A model generated the notes under the pieces. It saw nothing but the letters and a program-made list of their open reading frames with translations. It did not search any database and was not told the DNA's origin. From the NCBI RefSeq assembly GCF_943372915.1, contig NZ_CALSAN010000022.1, positions 1 through 64,000 on the forward strand: DNA of 64,000 nt. Direction: 5' to 3'. This document shows positions 57,210 through 64,000 of the stretch, piece by piece. Numbering within the stretch: the stretch's first letter is position 1; each line of letters starts with the position of its first letter. Source of the DNA: Ferrovibrio terrae_A (GTDB taxonomy: Bacteria; Pseudomonadota; Alphaproteobacteria; Ferrovibrionales; Ferrovibrionaceae). Position numbers and translations under genes: made by a program.

Positions 57210-57848
57210 TTACGACGTGGTGTCGTATTTCACCGTGCAGCCATAGGGCCGCGAGGTGGCGGTGCTGACCGCCTTGCCCTGCGCCAGTTCAGACAGGGCG
57301 ACATCGACAAAGTTCTTGGCCGTTGCCAGATCGTCAATGCGGGTCGAGGGCTTGTCATCGATGCCGCCGGCATAGGCCAGCTTGCCGGTCTTGTCGATCA
57401 CATACATATGCGGTGTCACCTGCGCGCCATAGGCCCGCGCGATCTGGCTCTTGGGATCGAGCAGCACCGCCGAGGGCGCCGCGCCACGATCCGTGGTCAG
57501 CTTGTTGGCCTGATCAGGCGTCACATAGCCCTGCTCGCCGACCGGCGAGGACACGATGGTCAGCCACACCACATTCTGCGCCGTCCACTTCTTCTGCAGC
57601 GCCTGCATATTGTTGCCGGTGTAATGCTTCTTCACGAAGGGGCAGTCGTGGTTCGACCATTCCAGCACCACGGTCTTGCCCTTGAGATCAGCGAGCGAAA
57701 CCGTCTTGCCATTGGAATCCTTGGCGGTGAAGACCGGTGCCGGCTGGCCGACCTGCACATTGGCGGCAAAGCCGAGCTGCGGAATGCCCAGCAGGCCGGC
57801 TGCCCCGATGGCGGCAGCGGAGAGAAGGATACGACGCGATAGGGTCAT
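57210..57848 (-). CDS. Exported thioredoxin-like (redoxin) protein
   Basis: 212 aa with a hydrophobic N-terminal signal (SRRILLSAAAIGAAGLLG; the R-R may be Tat-like). The AhpC/TSA-like redoxin fold is seen: VGQPAPVFTAKDSNGKTVSL and VVLEWSNHDCPFVKKHY with a single active-site Cys69. The partner Cys of C-x-x-C is absent; a C-terminal Cys204 in YGCTVKYD may pair with Cys69. Such proteins act as peroxiredoxin-like or thiol-reducing periplasmic factors. Its start overlaps the dsbD-like stop by four bases, so it likely receives electrons from that reductase. Confidence 0.88.
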   Translation of the reverse strand: MTLSRRILLSAAAIGAAGLLGIPQLGFAANVQVGQPAPVFTAKDSNGKTVSLADLKGKTVVLEWSNHDCPFVKKHYTGNNMQALQKKWTAQNVVWLTIVSSPVGEQGYVTPDQANKLTTDRGAAPSAVLLDPKSQIARAYGAQVTPHMYVIDKTGKLAYAGGIDDKPSTRIDDLATAKNFVDVALSELAQGKAVSTATSRPYGCTVKYDTTS

Positions 57849-60013
57849 GGTTGCACACTCCTTGTCAGGTTGGAGAGAGACGCACTTTTCTGCTGCTGGC
57901 CGCGCGCACCGACGCGGTCCAGAAGGTCGAGATGCTCCAGCACGATGGCTGGGGTGAGAATCTGAGGCAGCACCACACTCTGGCCACCGGCATAGAACAG
58001 ATAGAGCGGCACGCCGCTGCGGCCATTCTGTTCCAGCACGCGGGTGATGTCGGGGTCCTGATTGGTCCAGTCACCCTTCATGTAGACGATATTCCGGTCG
58101 CGGAACGCCTGCTGCACGCGGTCGCTCGACAGCGCCGTGCGCTCGTTCACCATGCAGGTGATGCACCAGGCCGCCGTCATGTTGACAAAGACCGGCTGCT
58201 GCTGCGCCAGCAGGCGATCCAGCTTCTGCCGGCTGAAGGCCTCCACGGTCTGGCCGGCCGGGCTGACCTGCGCCACCGCCGTGCCGGGAACAGCTGCATC
58301 GCGGGCGGTGCCATAGAGGGCGCCGCCGGCCACCAGCAGCAGCGCCGCAGCGCCGATGGCTGCCGCACGGCCCTGCAGGCTGAACGACCAGGCGGCCGCA
58401 GCCACCAGCACAAGCCCCAGCATGGCGGCCAGCAGGCCCTGCTGCCCGACCTGCTGGCTCAGCACCCAGATCAGCCAGGCGACGGTGGCATAGAGCGGGA
58501 AAGCCAGGGCCTGCTTGACCCGTTCCATCCAGATGCCGGGCCTGGGCAGGCGGTCGGCCAGCTGCGGCACGAAGGTGAGCATCAGGAAGGGCAGCGCCAG
58601 GCCGAAGCCGAGCGCGAGGAAGATGGCAATGCCGATGGCGGCAGGCTGGGTCAGTGCGAAGCCGGTGGCCGCCCCCATGAAGGGCGCCGTGCAGGGCGTG
58701 GCGACCACGGCCGCAAGGATGCCGGTGAAGAACGAGCCCTGATAGCCGCCGCGCTGCGCCAGTCCCTCGCCGATACCCGCGAAGCGTCCGCCGATATGAA
58801 AGACGCCGGACAGGCTGAGCCCCATGGCAAACAGCAGATAGGCCAGCACGGCGATCACCAGCGGCATCTGCAACTGGAAGCCCCAGCCGATCTGGGCGCC
58901 GGCCGCGCGCAAGCCGAGCAGCAATCCGGCGAGCGCGCCGAAGCTGAGCAGAATCCCCAGCGTATAGGCCAGGCCATGACGGCGCATCTGCGCCCTGCCC
59001 GCGCCCGCGTGACCGACCAGCGCAAGAATCTTGATCGACAGCACCGGGAAGACGCAGGGCATCAGGTTGAGCAGGATGCCGCCCAGCATGGCCAGCACCA
59101 CCGCCTGCAGGATCGCCGCCCCGTCGGCTGCTGCCATCATCGGCGCTGCCGCCCCATAGGCGATCTCGGTGAATTCAAAGGCCTGGCGCTGCTGCGTGCC
59201 GCCGGTGTCTTCGGTGAGCACGAGCAGGCCGCCGGTCTGCTGCGGCAATCCGGCGGCGGCAAAACTGCCGCGCTTGAGCGTCAGTGTGAGGCGGTCGGCC
59301 TCGACCTGCATCGGCTGCGCGGCCGCATGCTCGATCATCGCTTCCTGATGCGGCAGGAAGGCCGCGCTGTGAATGCGGTCGGCCCGCAGGCCCGGCACGG
59401 CCACATGCAGGACATAGCCATCCGTGGTGGTGGCCATCCGCGCCGACCAGGGCGACGGTTGCGCAATGCCCTGGCGCGCGGTGGCGAAGGCGGCCGCCGT
59501 TGCAGGATTGGCCATCCCCGCACCGGCGGGCAACGCAAGATCAAGCGACGCCTCGCCCGGGATGCATTCCTTCTGGCAGACCAGCCAGTTCACATCGGCC
59601 TTCAGCGCAACCTGCGCCGGTACCTGCGCCGGCGGCGTGATCTGCGTCAGCAGCAGGATCTCGCCCTCGTAGCCATAGTTGACCAGATGCGCGACGGGAA
59701 TCCGCTCCGGCACCGGCCAGACAATCGGTCCCGCCGTGAAGCCCGCGGGCAGGGTCCAGCGGATCTCCGTCGCCAGCCCGGAATCGCCGGGATTGCGCCA
59801 GTAGGTGTGCCAGTGCTCGGCCATGCGCAGGCGAACCCCGACCCAGAAGGGTTCGCCGCCGCGGATATCGGAGGGTTCGGCCAGCAGCGTGGCGGCGACC
59901 AGATCGTTGCCGGACAGCTGGGCCTGAGCCTGGGCCGGAAGGACAAGGCCGCAGGCCAGCGCCGCTGCGAGAGCGGCCTGCTTGAGGCAGCGGAAAAAGC
60001 CGGGGCGGCGCAT
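57845..60013 (-). CDS. DsbD/ScsB-family thiol:disulfide interchange protein
   Basis: 722 aa from the ATG at 60013, which begins MRRPGFFRCLKQAALAAALA, a signal peptide; an upstream ATG at 60064 is less likely. Domains: N-terminal periplasmic alpha domain with VNWLVCQKECIPGEASLDLA (Cys pair); eight-TM middle domain with Cys in NLMPCVFPVLSIK and VATPCTAPFMGA; C-terminal thioredoxin domain with AAWCITCMVNE (C-x-x-C). It moves electrons from cytosolic thioredoxin to periplasmic thiols. It overlaps the redoxin gene, its probable client. Confidence 0.93.
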   Translation of the reverse strand: MRRPGFFRCLKQAALAAALACGLVLPAQAQAQLSGNDLVAATLLAEPSDIRGGEPFWVGVRLRMAEHWHTYWRNPGDSGLATEIRWTLPAGFTAGPIVWPVPERIPVAHLVNYGYEGEILLLTQITPPAQVPAQVALKADVNWLVCQKECIPGEASLDLALPAGAGMANPATAAAFATARQGIAQPSPWSARMATTTDGYVLHVAVPGLRADRIHSAAFLPHQEAMIEHAAAQPMQVEADRLTLTLKRGSFAAAGLPQQTGGLLVLTEDTGGTQQRQAFEFTEIAYGAAAPMMAAADGAAILQAVVLAMLGGILLNLMPCVFPVLSIKILALVGHAGAGRAQMRRHGLAYTLGILLSFGALAGLLLGLRAAGAQIGWGFQLQMPLVIAVLAYLLFAMGLSLSGVFHIGGRFAGIGEGLAQRGGYQGSFFTGILAAVVATPCTAPFMGAATGFALTQPAAIGIAIFLALGFGLALPFLMLTFVPQLADRLPRPGIWMERVKQALAFPLYATVAWLIWVLSQQVGQQGLLAAMLGLVLVAAAAWSFSLQGRAAAIGAAALLLVAGGALYGTARDAAVPGTAVAQVSPAGQTVEAFSRQKLDRLLAQQQPVFVNMTAAWCITCMVNERTALSSDRVQQAFRDRNIVYMKGDWTNQDPDITRVLEQNGRSGVPLYLFYAGGQSVVLPQILTPAIVLEHLDLLDRVGARGQQQKSASLSNLTRSVQP

Positions 60014-60106
60014 GGCATAAAATTCCGGTAAAACCGCCTGCGGAGCAAGCGATATCAGCCTCACAAGGCCGCGAGGCGGTGGGAGCCACCCTGCCTGATT
60101 TTTCAG

Positions 60107-61159
60107 CTAAAACGCGAAGGACACGCTGAAAGCGCCAAACTGGTCACTGGCATTCTGGCTTTCATATTCGCGGGTGCGCAGCACATGGGTATAGGCAAGC
60201 CGCACGCCATCGACCACCACGGCGAGACCGAACTGTGCGTCGCCGACATAGTGTTCCTTCCTGGTGCTGCGGCTGTCGACGAAGGTGTTGCCGTCGAGAA
60301 AGATGTTATGCGCCACGGCACGGCCATCGACGCCGGCAAACAGATACCAGCCGAAACCGCCGGGCGCCTTCTCGAAATAGCCCGACCCCGGCAGGCTGGG
60401 CTGCACGCGCGGCGGGCCGTAATCAATCGGCAGGTTCTGGCCGAAGCGGAACATCATGCCGCTGTTGGCATAGACATAGACGTTGCCCAGTGCCGCACCG
60501 GCATGCGGCGTGGCATCAATACCGAAACCACCCGGCAGCTTGAATTCCGGCGACTGCCAGCTGCGCTGATAGGTGAACTGCAGAGTCGGCTCGTTCTTGA
60601 GCTGGGTATCCCAGCCCTGCGCCTCCGGGGAGTCGACAATGGAGTGGATGAAGTCCTGGGTCTCATGCGCCAGCGATGCCGGGCCGACCACACCGACACT
60701 GACCATGAACTGGTCAAGCACCTGGCCGGTGCGCGCCACCATGCCGACCGAACCATACAGCCAGCCGGCATAGGGCCGATCATTGGCGGGCGGATTGCGC
60801 AGCAGCTTGTCAGAGGCCGTGTACATATTCTGGCCGAGCGCATATTCGATGCGGATGTCGCTGTGCCATTTCAGCATCGGCACTTCCAGCGCCAGATCGC
60901 GCAGCCATTCAGGCTCGCCGCCTTTCGGCGTCAGATAACTGAAGCGGGCGCCGCTCGTGTAGCGATGGTCGGTGTTGTAGAATAGATCGTTTTCCAGAAC
61001 GAAACTGAAGGTCCCCACCTGCGGCTCCGCCTGCTTGGCCAGATCGGGCGGATCGGCCGCATAACTGAGCGGCGCGGCAATCATGACGGCGGCGAAGGCG
61101 GCAGCGGGAATTTTCTGGGACATCAACCGGCAGACACTTTTTATGAGGTGAGGCTTCAT
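60107..61159 (-). CDS. lpxR: Lipid A deacylase LpxR family protein
   Basis: 350 aa from ATG 61159 (alternative ATG at 61123; neither has a strong ribosome site). Signal peptide ends near APLSYAADPP. The LpxR barrel begins GTFSFVLENDLFYNTDHRYT, with the N-D and T of the active site, and has WLRDLALEVPMLKWHSDI, PANDRPYAGWLYGS and LAHETQDFIHSIVDSPEAQG, which carries the conserved His region. C-terminus ends with aromatic Phe (FGAFSVSFAF) as in outer-membrane proteins. It removes the 3'-acyloxyacyl group of lipid A. No lipid A genes nearby. Confidence 0.88.
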   Translation of the reverse strand: MKPHLIKSVCRLMSQKIPAAAFAAVMIAAPLSYAADPPDLAKQAEPQVGTFSFVLENDLFYNTDHRYTSGARFSYLTPKGGEPEWLRDLALEVPMLKWHSDIRIEYALGQNMYTASDKLLRNPPANDRPYAGWLYGSVGMVARTGQVLDQFMVSVGVVGPASLAHETQDFIHSIVDSPEAQGWDTQLKNEPTLQFTYQRSWQSPEFKLPGGFGIDATPHAGAALGNVYVYANSGMMFRFGQNLPIDYGPPRVQPSLPGSGYFEKAPGGFGWYLFAGVDGRAVAHNIFLDGNTFVDSRSTRKEHYVGDAQFGLAVVVDGVRLAYTHVLRTREYESQNASDQFGAFSVSFAF

Positions 61160-61248
61160 CAGATGAGGCCAGCCCCTCTTGCCGGGTGAATGTGGCATGA
61201 ACGGGGCAGACATGATGTTTCTGTCTACCATGTTTGGCGGCATCGCGC

Positions 61249-61668
61249 TCAATCCACGCCCGGCCGCGAGCGCATGCTCTTCACCCCGGACCGCTTGGTC
61301 TTCGATTCCAGCCGGCGCTTCTTCGAGCCCAGCGTCGGCCGGGTTGCCCGGCGCGGCTTGGGCACCACGGCGGCGGCCTGGATCAGGGCCACCAGGCGGT
61401 CGATCGCATCCTGCCGGTTGCGCTCCTGGCTGCGATGCTGCTGCGCCGTCATCACCAGCACGCCATCCAGCGTCAGCCGGCTGCCGGCGAGCTTTTCCAG
61501 CCGCGCCCGCACATCGTCGGAAAACGCCTTCGAGCGCCGCACATCGAAGCGCAGCTGAACTGCCGTCGAGACCTTGTTGACGTTCTGGCCGCCGGGGCCG
61601 GAGGCGCGGACGAAACTGATCTCGATCTCGCGCGGATCGAGGCTGATGCGAGGGGTGACGCGAATCAT
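61249..61668 (-). CDS. arfB: Alternative ribosome-rescue factor ArfB (YaeJ)
   Basis: 139 aa from ATG 61668; open frame further upstream is not conserved. The GGQ domain FVRASGPGGQNVNKVSTAVQ is the peptidyl-tRNA hydrolase motif. A linker follows, then the basic C-terminal tail (PKPRRATRPTLGSKKRRLES, KTKRSGVKSMRSRPGVD) that enters the empty mRNA channel of stalled ribosomes. It frees ribosomes stuck without a stop codon. Divergent from the methyltransferase gene. Confidence 0.95.
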   Translation of the reverse strand: MIRVTPRISLDPREIEISFVRASGPGGQNVNKVSTAVQLRFDVRRSKAFSDDVRARLEKLAGSRLTLDGVLVMTAQQHRSQERNRQDAIDRLVALIQAAAVVPKPRRATRPTLGSKKRRLESKTKRSGVKSMRSRPGVD

Positions 61669-61876
61669 GGCGGGCACCCTAGCTGGCCCCTGCCCCCTTG
61701 CCCAGCAAAGCCGGCTGAACTGCCCACAGAACATGGAGCGAATGATATTAGCGCCTTGCCTTGGCTGCGGAAACCACAAAGAACATAATAGCAACATTTT
61801 GCCTTGCCCGCAAGCTGGCTTTCCCGACCGTCCGCCAGCAAGATGCGGACAGTCCGTTGCTGAAGAAACGAGCCCG

Positions 61877-62467
61877 ATGAAAACCGTCCTGCATGTCGGC
61901 TGCGGCCCGCGCCATGCCAGCCCCCTGCATGCCACCTTCCGTACGCCCGACTGGCGCGAGCTGCGCCTCGATATCGACCCGGATGTGCAGCCCGATATCG
62001 TCGGCAGCATGACCGACATGCATGTGGTGCCCACCGCATCGGTGGATGCGCTGTGGTCGTCGCACAATATCGAACATCTGGAAGCCCATGATGTGGCCAC
62101 CGCGCTGGCCGAATTCCGCCGCGTGCTGAAGCCCGGCGGCTTTGCCCTGATCGTGACGCCCGACATCCAGGAAGTCTGCCGCCATGTCGCCGAAGGCAAA
62201 CTGGAAGACACGCTCTACACCGTACCGGCCGGGCCGATTGCCGCCATCGACATCCTCTATGGCTGGCGCCGCGAACTGGCCAACGGCAAGACCTATATGG
62301 CGCACCGCACCGGCTTCACCCGCGATACGCTGAAGGCCAAGCTGAACGCCGCGGGCTTCGGCCTGGTGGCCGTGCAGGCCAACCAGAAGGCGCTGGAACT
62401 GATGGCAATTGCCTTTGGCACGGCGCCGGATCAGGCCAGCCTGCAGGCGGTGCTGAAATCGCTGTAG
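61877..62467 (+). CDS. SAM-dependent methyltransferase (class I)
   Basis: 196 aa from ATG 61877. The SAM loop is KTVLHVGCGPRHASPLH (h-h-h-G-C-G). Motif post-I LRLDIDPDVQPDIVGSM supplies the ribose Asp. The peak VDALWSSHNIEHLEAHDV is the usual catalytic stretch and LAEFRRVLKPGGFALIVTPD is motif III. It ends without an extra substrate domain, so it resembles small predicted methyltransferases of the UbiE/Methyltransf_11 type with unknown acceptor. Convergent with the HTH-tailed gene, three bases between stops. Confidence 0.92.
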   Translation: MKTVLHVGCGPRHASPLHATFRTPDWRELRLDIDPDVQPDIVGSMTDMHVVPTASVDALWSSHNIEHLEAHDVATALAEFRRVLKPGGFALIVTPDIQEVCRHVAEGKLEDTLYTVPAGPIAAIDILYGWRRELANGKTYMAHRTGFTRDTLKAKLNAAGFGLVAVQANQKALELMAIAFGTAPDQASLQAVLKSL

Positions 62468-62470
62468 CGA

Positions 62471-63289
62471 TCAGGCCTTGCGCAGGAACTCGCGCAGATC
62501 CTCGTAGATTCGCTTGCTCATGGCATCGGCGCCATTCAGCATCAGGCCGAGCTGGGTGCGGTTGACGCCCAGCTGCTGGGCCAGGTCGTCCATGGTCATT
62601 TTCGATTCCGCGCAGGCCTCGGCCACCGCCTGCACCGACATGCCCTCGGCATAATAGCGGCCATAGACCACCTTGACCTTGAACTCGATGGGCTTGCGCT
62701 TCTGCAGCGGGCTGGCGACTTCGCTGGGCGAGCGCAGGCGCAGCGGTGGCTGTGGCACCGGGTCTTCGCTGCTGTGCTGCATCGCCTCGGCCAGCAGGTC
62801 GGGCAGCGACTGGCTCTTGCCAATCGTGTTGTCGAGCAGGCGGCGGACGGTGTCGATCAGCTCGGTTTCGATTTTCGGCAGTGTGTGCGCCTCGCCGAAG
62901 CAGTCGTAATAGCTGCTGATCTCGCCCAGCCGGTCGCGACGACGGGTGAGGAAATCGCGCGCGCCCAGTGGCACGCTGCGACCATGCTCGCCGATCCGCA
63001 CGATGAAAATACGGGTGGCGTTGACCTCGACGATGCAGACCTGCCAGCGCAGATTGACCAGGTTATGCGCCAGCTTCTCGCGGCGGCCATGCTCAAACTG
63101 CGGCAACTGGCCTTCGACCAGATCGACCAGCACATAGAACTTGTCGATTTCGTCGATGTATTTGCGGAAGCTGTCGAAACTGGCCGCGAAAGAGTCCGGC
63201 TCGGCAATGCGGCGAATAATCGACACGCCCTGCAGCTCCGCTTTGTTGAGCAGGTCGTTGAGCTGGGCGAGTGTGGTCTGGCCGGCCAT
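62471..63289 (-). CDS. Unidentified protein with C-terminal HTH
   Basis: 272 aa from ATG 63289. The N-terminal 135 residues are a helical/alpha-beta region (LAQLNDLLNKAELQGVSIIR; KFYVLVDLVEGQLPQFEHGR; HNLVNLRWQVCIVEVNATRI). A middle linker rich in Pro/Ser follows. The final 80 residues carry VVYGRYYAEGMSVQAVAEAC and the HTH-like MTMDDLAQQLGVNRTQLGLM, then LNGADAMSKRIYEDLREFLR. This tail matches the 73-aa product at 6939-7160. Likely a DNA-binding regulator whose N-terminal domain senses or oligomerises. Family not recognised. Confidence 0.75.
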   Translation of the reverse strand: MAGQTTLAQLNDLLNKAELQGVSIIRRIAEPDSFAASFDSFRKYIDEIDKFYVLVDLVEGQLPQFEHGRREKLAHNLVNLRWQVCIVEVNATRIFIVRIGEHGRSVPLGARDFLTRRRDRLGEISSYYDCFGEAHTLPKIETELIDTVRRLLDNTIGKSQSLPDLLAEAMQHSSEDPVPQPPLRLRSPSEVASPLQKRKPIEFKVKVVYGRYYAEGMSVQAVAEACAESKMTMDDLAQQLGVNRTQLGLMLNGADAMSKRIYEDLREFLRKA

Positions 63290-63399
63290 GATCTTTGTAG
63301 GGATTATATCGCCGGGACTTCGCTCCCGGCAATCTGGAATAGTTTTCAAAATGGTGGCGTCGTTGCCGGGAAGACGCCCCAAAGGCCAGCGGCCGTTGC

Positions 63400-63438
63400 C
63401 CTGCCGGGCACCCACGGCTGCGGGTACAACCCGGCAGG
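63400..63438. promoter_or_regulatory. Stem-loop upstream of the HTH-tailed gene
   Basis: CCTGCCGGG (63400-63408) pairs with CCCGGCAGG (63430-63438), a perfect 9-bp stem with an inner ACCC/GGGT stem (63409-63424). A smaller GCCGGGA-CTTCGC-TCCCGGC occurs at 63311-63330, close to the gene start. These are in the intergenic region between the HTH-tailed gene and the PAS_5 gene. Confidence 0.4.
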
Positions 63439-63554
63439 CCGGCATACAGTTTCAGAGGGATTCATATGTCGACCTATAATCGCTTTCATTGCCGGGGTGA
63501 TGGCGCAGCGATAGACTGCAATCAACATAATCATAATGTGCATGGGAAACGCCG

Positions 63555-64000
63555 TTGCAGTCACGACTGAAAGGCGAACTGAACCCGCAGTTGGATGATG
63601 CGCCGGAACTGCGCGCCCTGCTGGAATACTGGCGCGAAAAGTCTCCGCCCGACGGCATTCCGAACCGCAGCGCCATCGACCCCGCCGAACTCAAGCCGCA
63701 TCTGGGTTCACTGTTCATTGTCGAACCCCTGCCCGGCGAGGAGGATTTCCGCTATCGCCTGATCGGCGCCGACATCACGGCGATCAATGGCCAGGAATTC
63801 ACCGGCAGCACGGTAAGGCAGCTGATGCATGGCCTCTCAAAAGTCGACGCCGACGCGGTGATCAACGCCTATCAGATCGTGGTGCGCAAGCGCACCATCC
63901 TGCGCGCGCGTGGCACGCTGATCTGGGCGCAGAAGGACTATCTGGAATTCGACTCCCTGCATCTGCCGATCCGCGCGCCCGACGACACCGCGACCTGGCT
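63555..64000 (+). CDS. PAS_5-type sensor protein, 3' end beyond window
   Basis: Open to the edge. The most likely start is the TTG at 63555; no in-frame ATG precedes the sequence and a TAA stop lies at 63534. The visible 148 residues begin LQSRLKGELNPQLDDAPELR and show PAS_5 features: LLEYWREKSPPDGIPNRSAI, then PAELKPHLGSLFIVEP, FRYRLIGADITAINGQEFTG and YQIVVRKRTILRARGTLIWA. Such proteins usually have a PAS_5 domain alone and are common in Rhodospirillales. Sensory role inferred; effector not seen. Confidence 0.78.
   Translation, partial: MQSRLKGELNPQLDDAPELRALLEYWREKSPPDGIPNRSAIDPAELKPHLGSLFIVEPLPGEEDFRYRLIGADITAINGQEFTGSTVRQLMHGLSKVDADAVINAYQIVVRKRTILRARGTLIWAQKDYLEFDSLHLPIRAPDDTATW

Noticed and set aside
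63452..63718. Minus-strand open frame at the right end
   Set aside because: It is antisense to the PAS_5 gene start and its composition is that of a shadow frame.
1..64000. CRISPR arrays, prophage or transposase genes
   Set aside because: No regularly spaced repeats of 25-40 bp, no phage structural genes and no recognisable transposase were seen.

Overview
This 64 kb window is GC-rich, densely coded chromosome from an alphaproteobacterium, most likely a free-living flagellated member of or near the Rhodospirillales. The evidence is the popZ-valS-tolC neighbourhood, gatCAB, a sigma-54 promoter on a flagellar hook gene, a short Caulobacter-type flagellin, CoxDE/XdhC-type molybdoenzyme maturation genes, TRAP and TctC transport proteins, and an iron-sulfur photolyase. 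No prophage, insertion sequence or CRISPR array is visible. All statements come from reading the sequence; no database search was run.

Layout. 1-7.2 kb: two nu-class-like GSTs, a GNAT, a palindromic intergenic element, an unknown HTH-like protein, an orphan flagellin with a hairpin-rich leader, a Cache-PAS histidine kinase, a third GST and a tiny HTH-like protein. 7.3-14.7 kb: a TctC-type binding protein, a large unknown lipoprotein, an internally duplicated exported protein, D-aminoacylase plus D-2-hydroxyacid dehydrogenase, and an extended MsrQ without MsrP. 14.7-22.7 kb: a six-TM PAS histidine kinase divergent from a sigma-54-driven FlgE-like gene, then tandem paralogues ending in a PilZ-type motif. 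22.8-35.4 kb: mostly housekeeping genes (gatBAC, ruvX, an MFS transporter, cdd, valS, popZ, tolC, rhodanese, pcm, tRNA-Cys) with a 41-aa lipoprotein. 36.9-41.8 kb: a five-gene operon for maturation of molybdenum hydroxylases (AAA, VWA, split XdhC, fused MoeA-like/MobA-like protein) without structural subunits. 41.9-44.5 kb: a degenerate GGDEF/EAL-like protein preceded by a perfect DnaA box, and two unknown genes. 44.7-50.4 kb: purU, a coupled DUF2256-photolyase pair, and a response regulator/HWE kinase pair convergent with it. 49.8-57.2 kb: a dctP-dctQM-marR transporter operon divergent from indolepyruvate oxidoreductase genes. 57.2-64 kb: a thioredoxin-like protein with a DsbD-family reductase, LpxR, ArfB, a methyltransferase, a HTH-tailed protein related to the small one at 7 kb, and a truncated PAS_5 gene at the edge.

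Functional themes. (1) Motility, polarity and cell-cycle-type control: flagellin, FlgE, PopZ, PilZ-tailed twins and the pseudo-EAL. Several of these look like degenerate c-di-GMP modules. (2) Light and DNA damage: FeS photolyase with its DUF2256 partner. (3) Uptake and breakdown of organic acids: TRAP transporter and indolepyruvate oxidoreductase. (4) Redox and thiol handling: GSTs, DsbD, MsrQ, rhodanese. The least described parts are the tandem PilZ-tailed proteins, the pseudo-GGDEF/EAL locus, the DUF2256-photolyase coupling and the small HTH-tail family.
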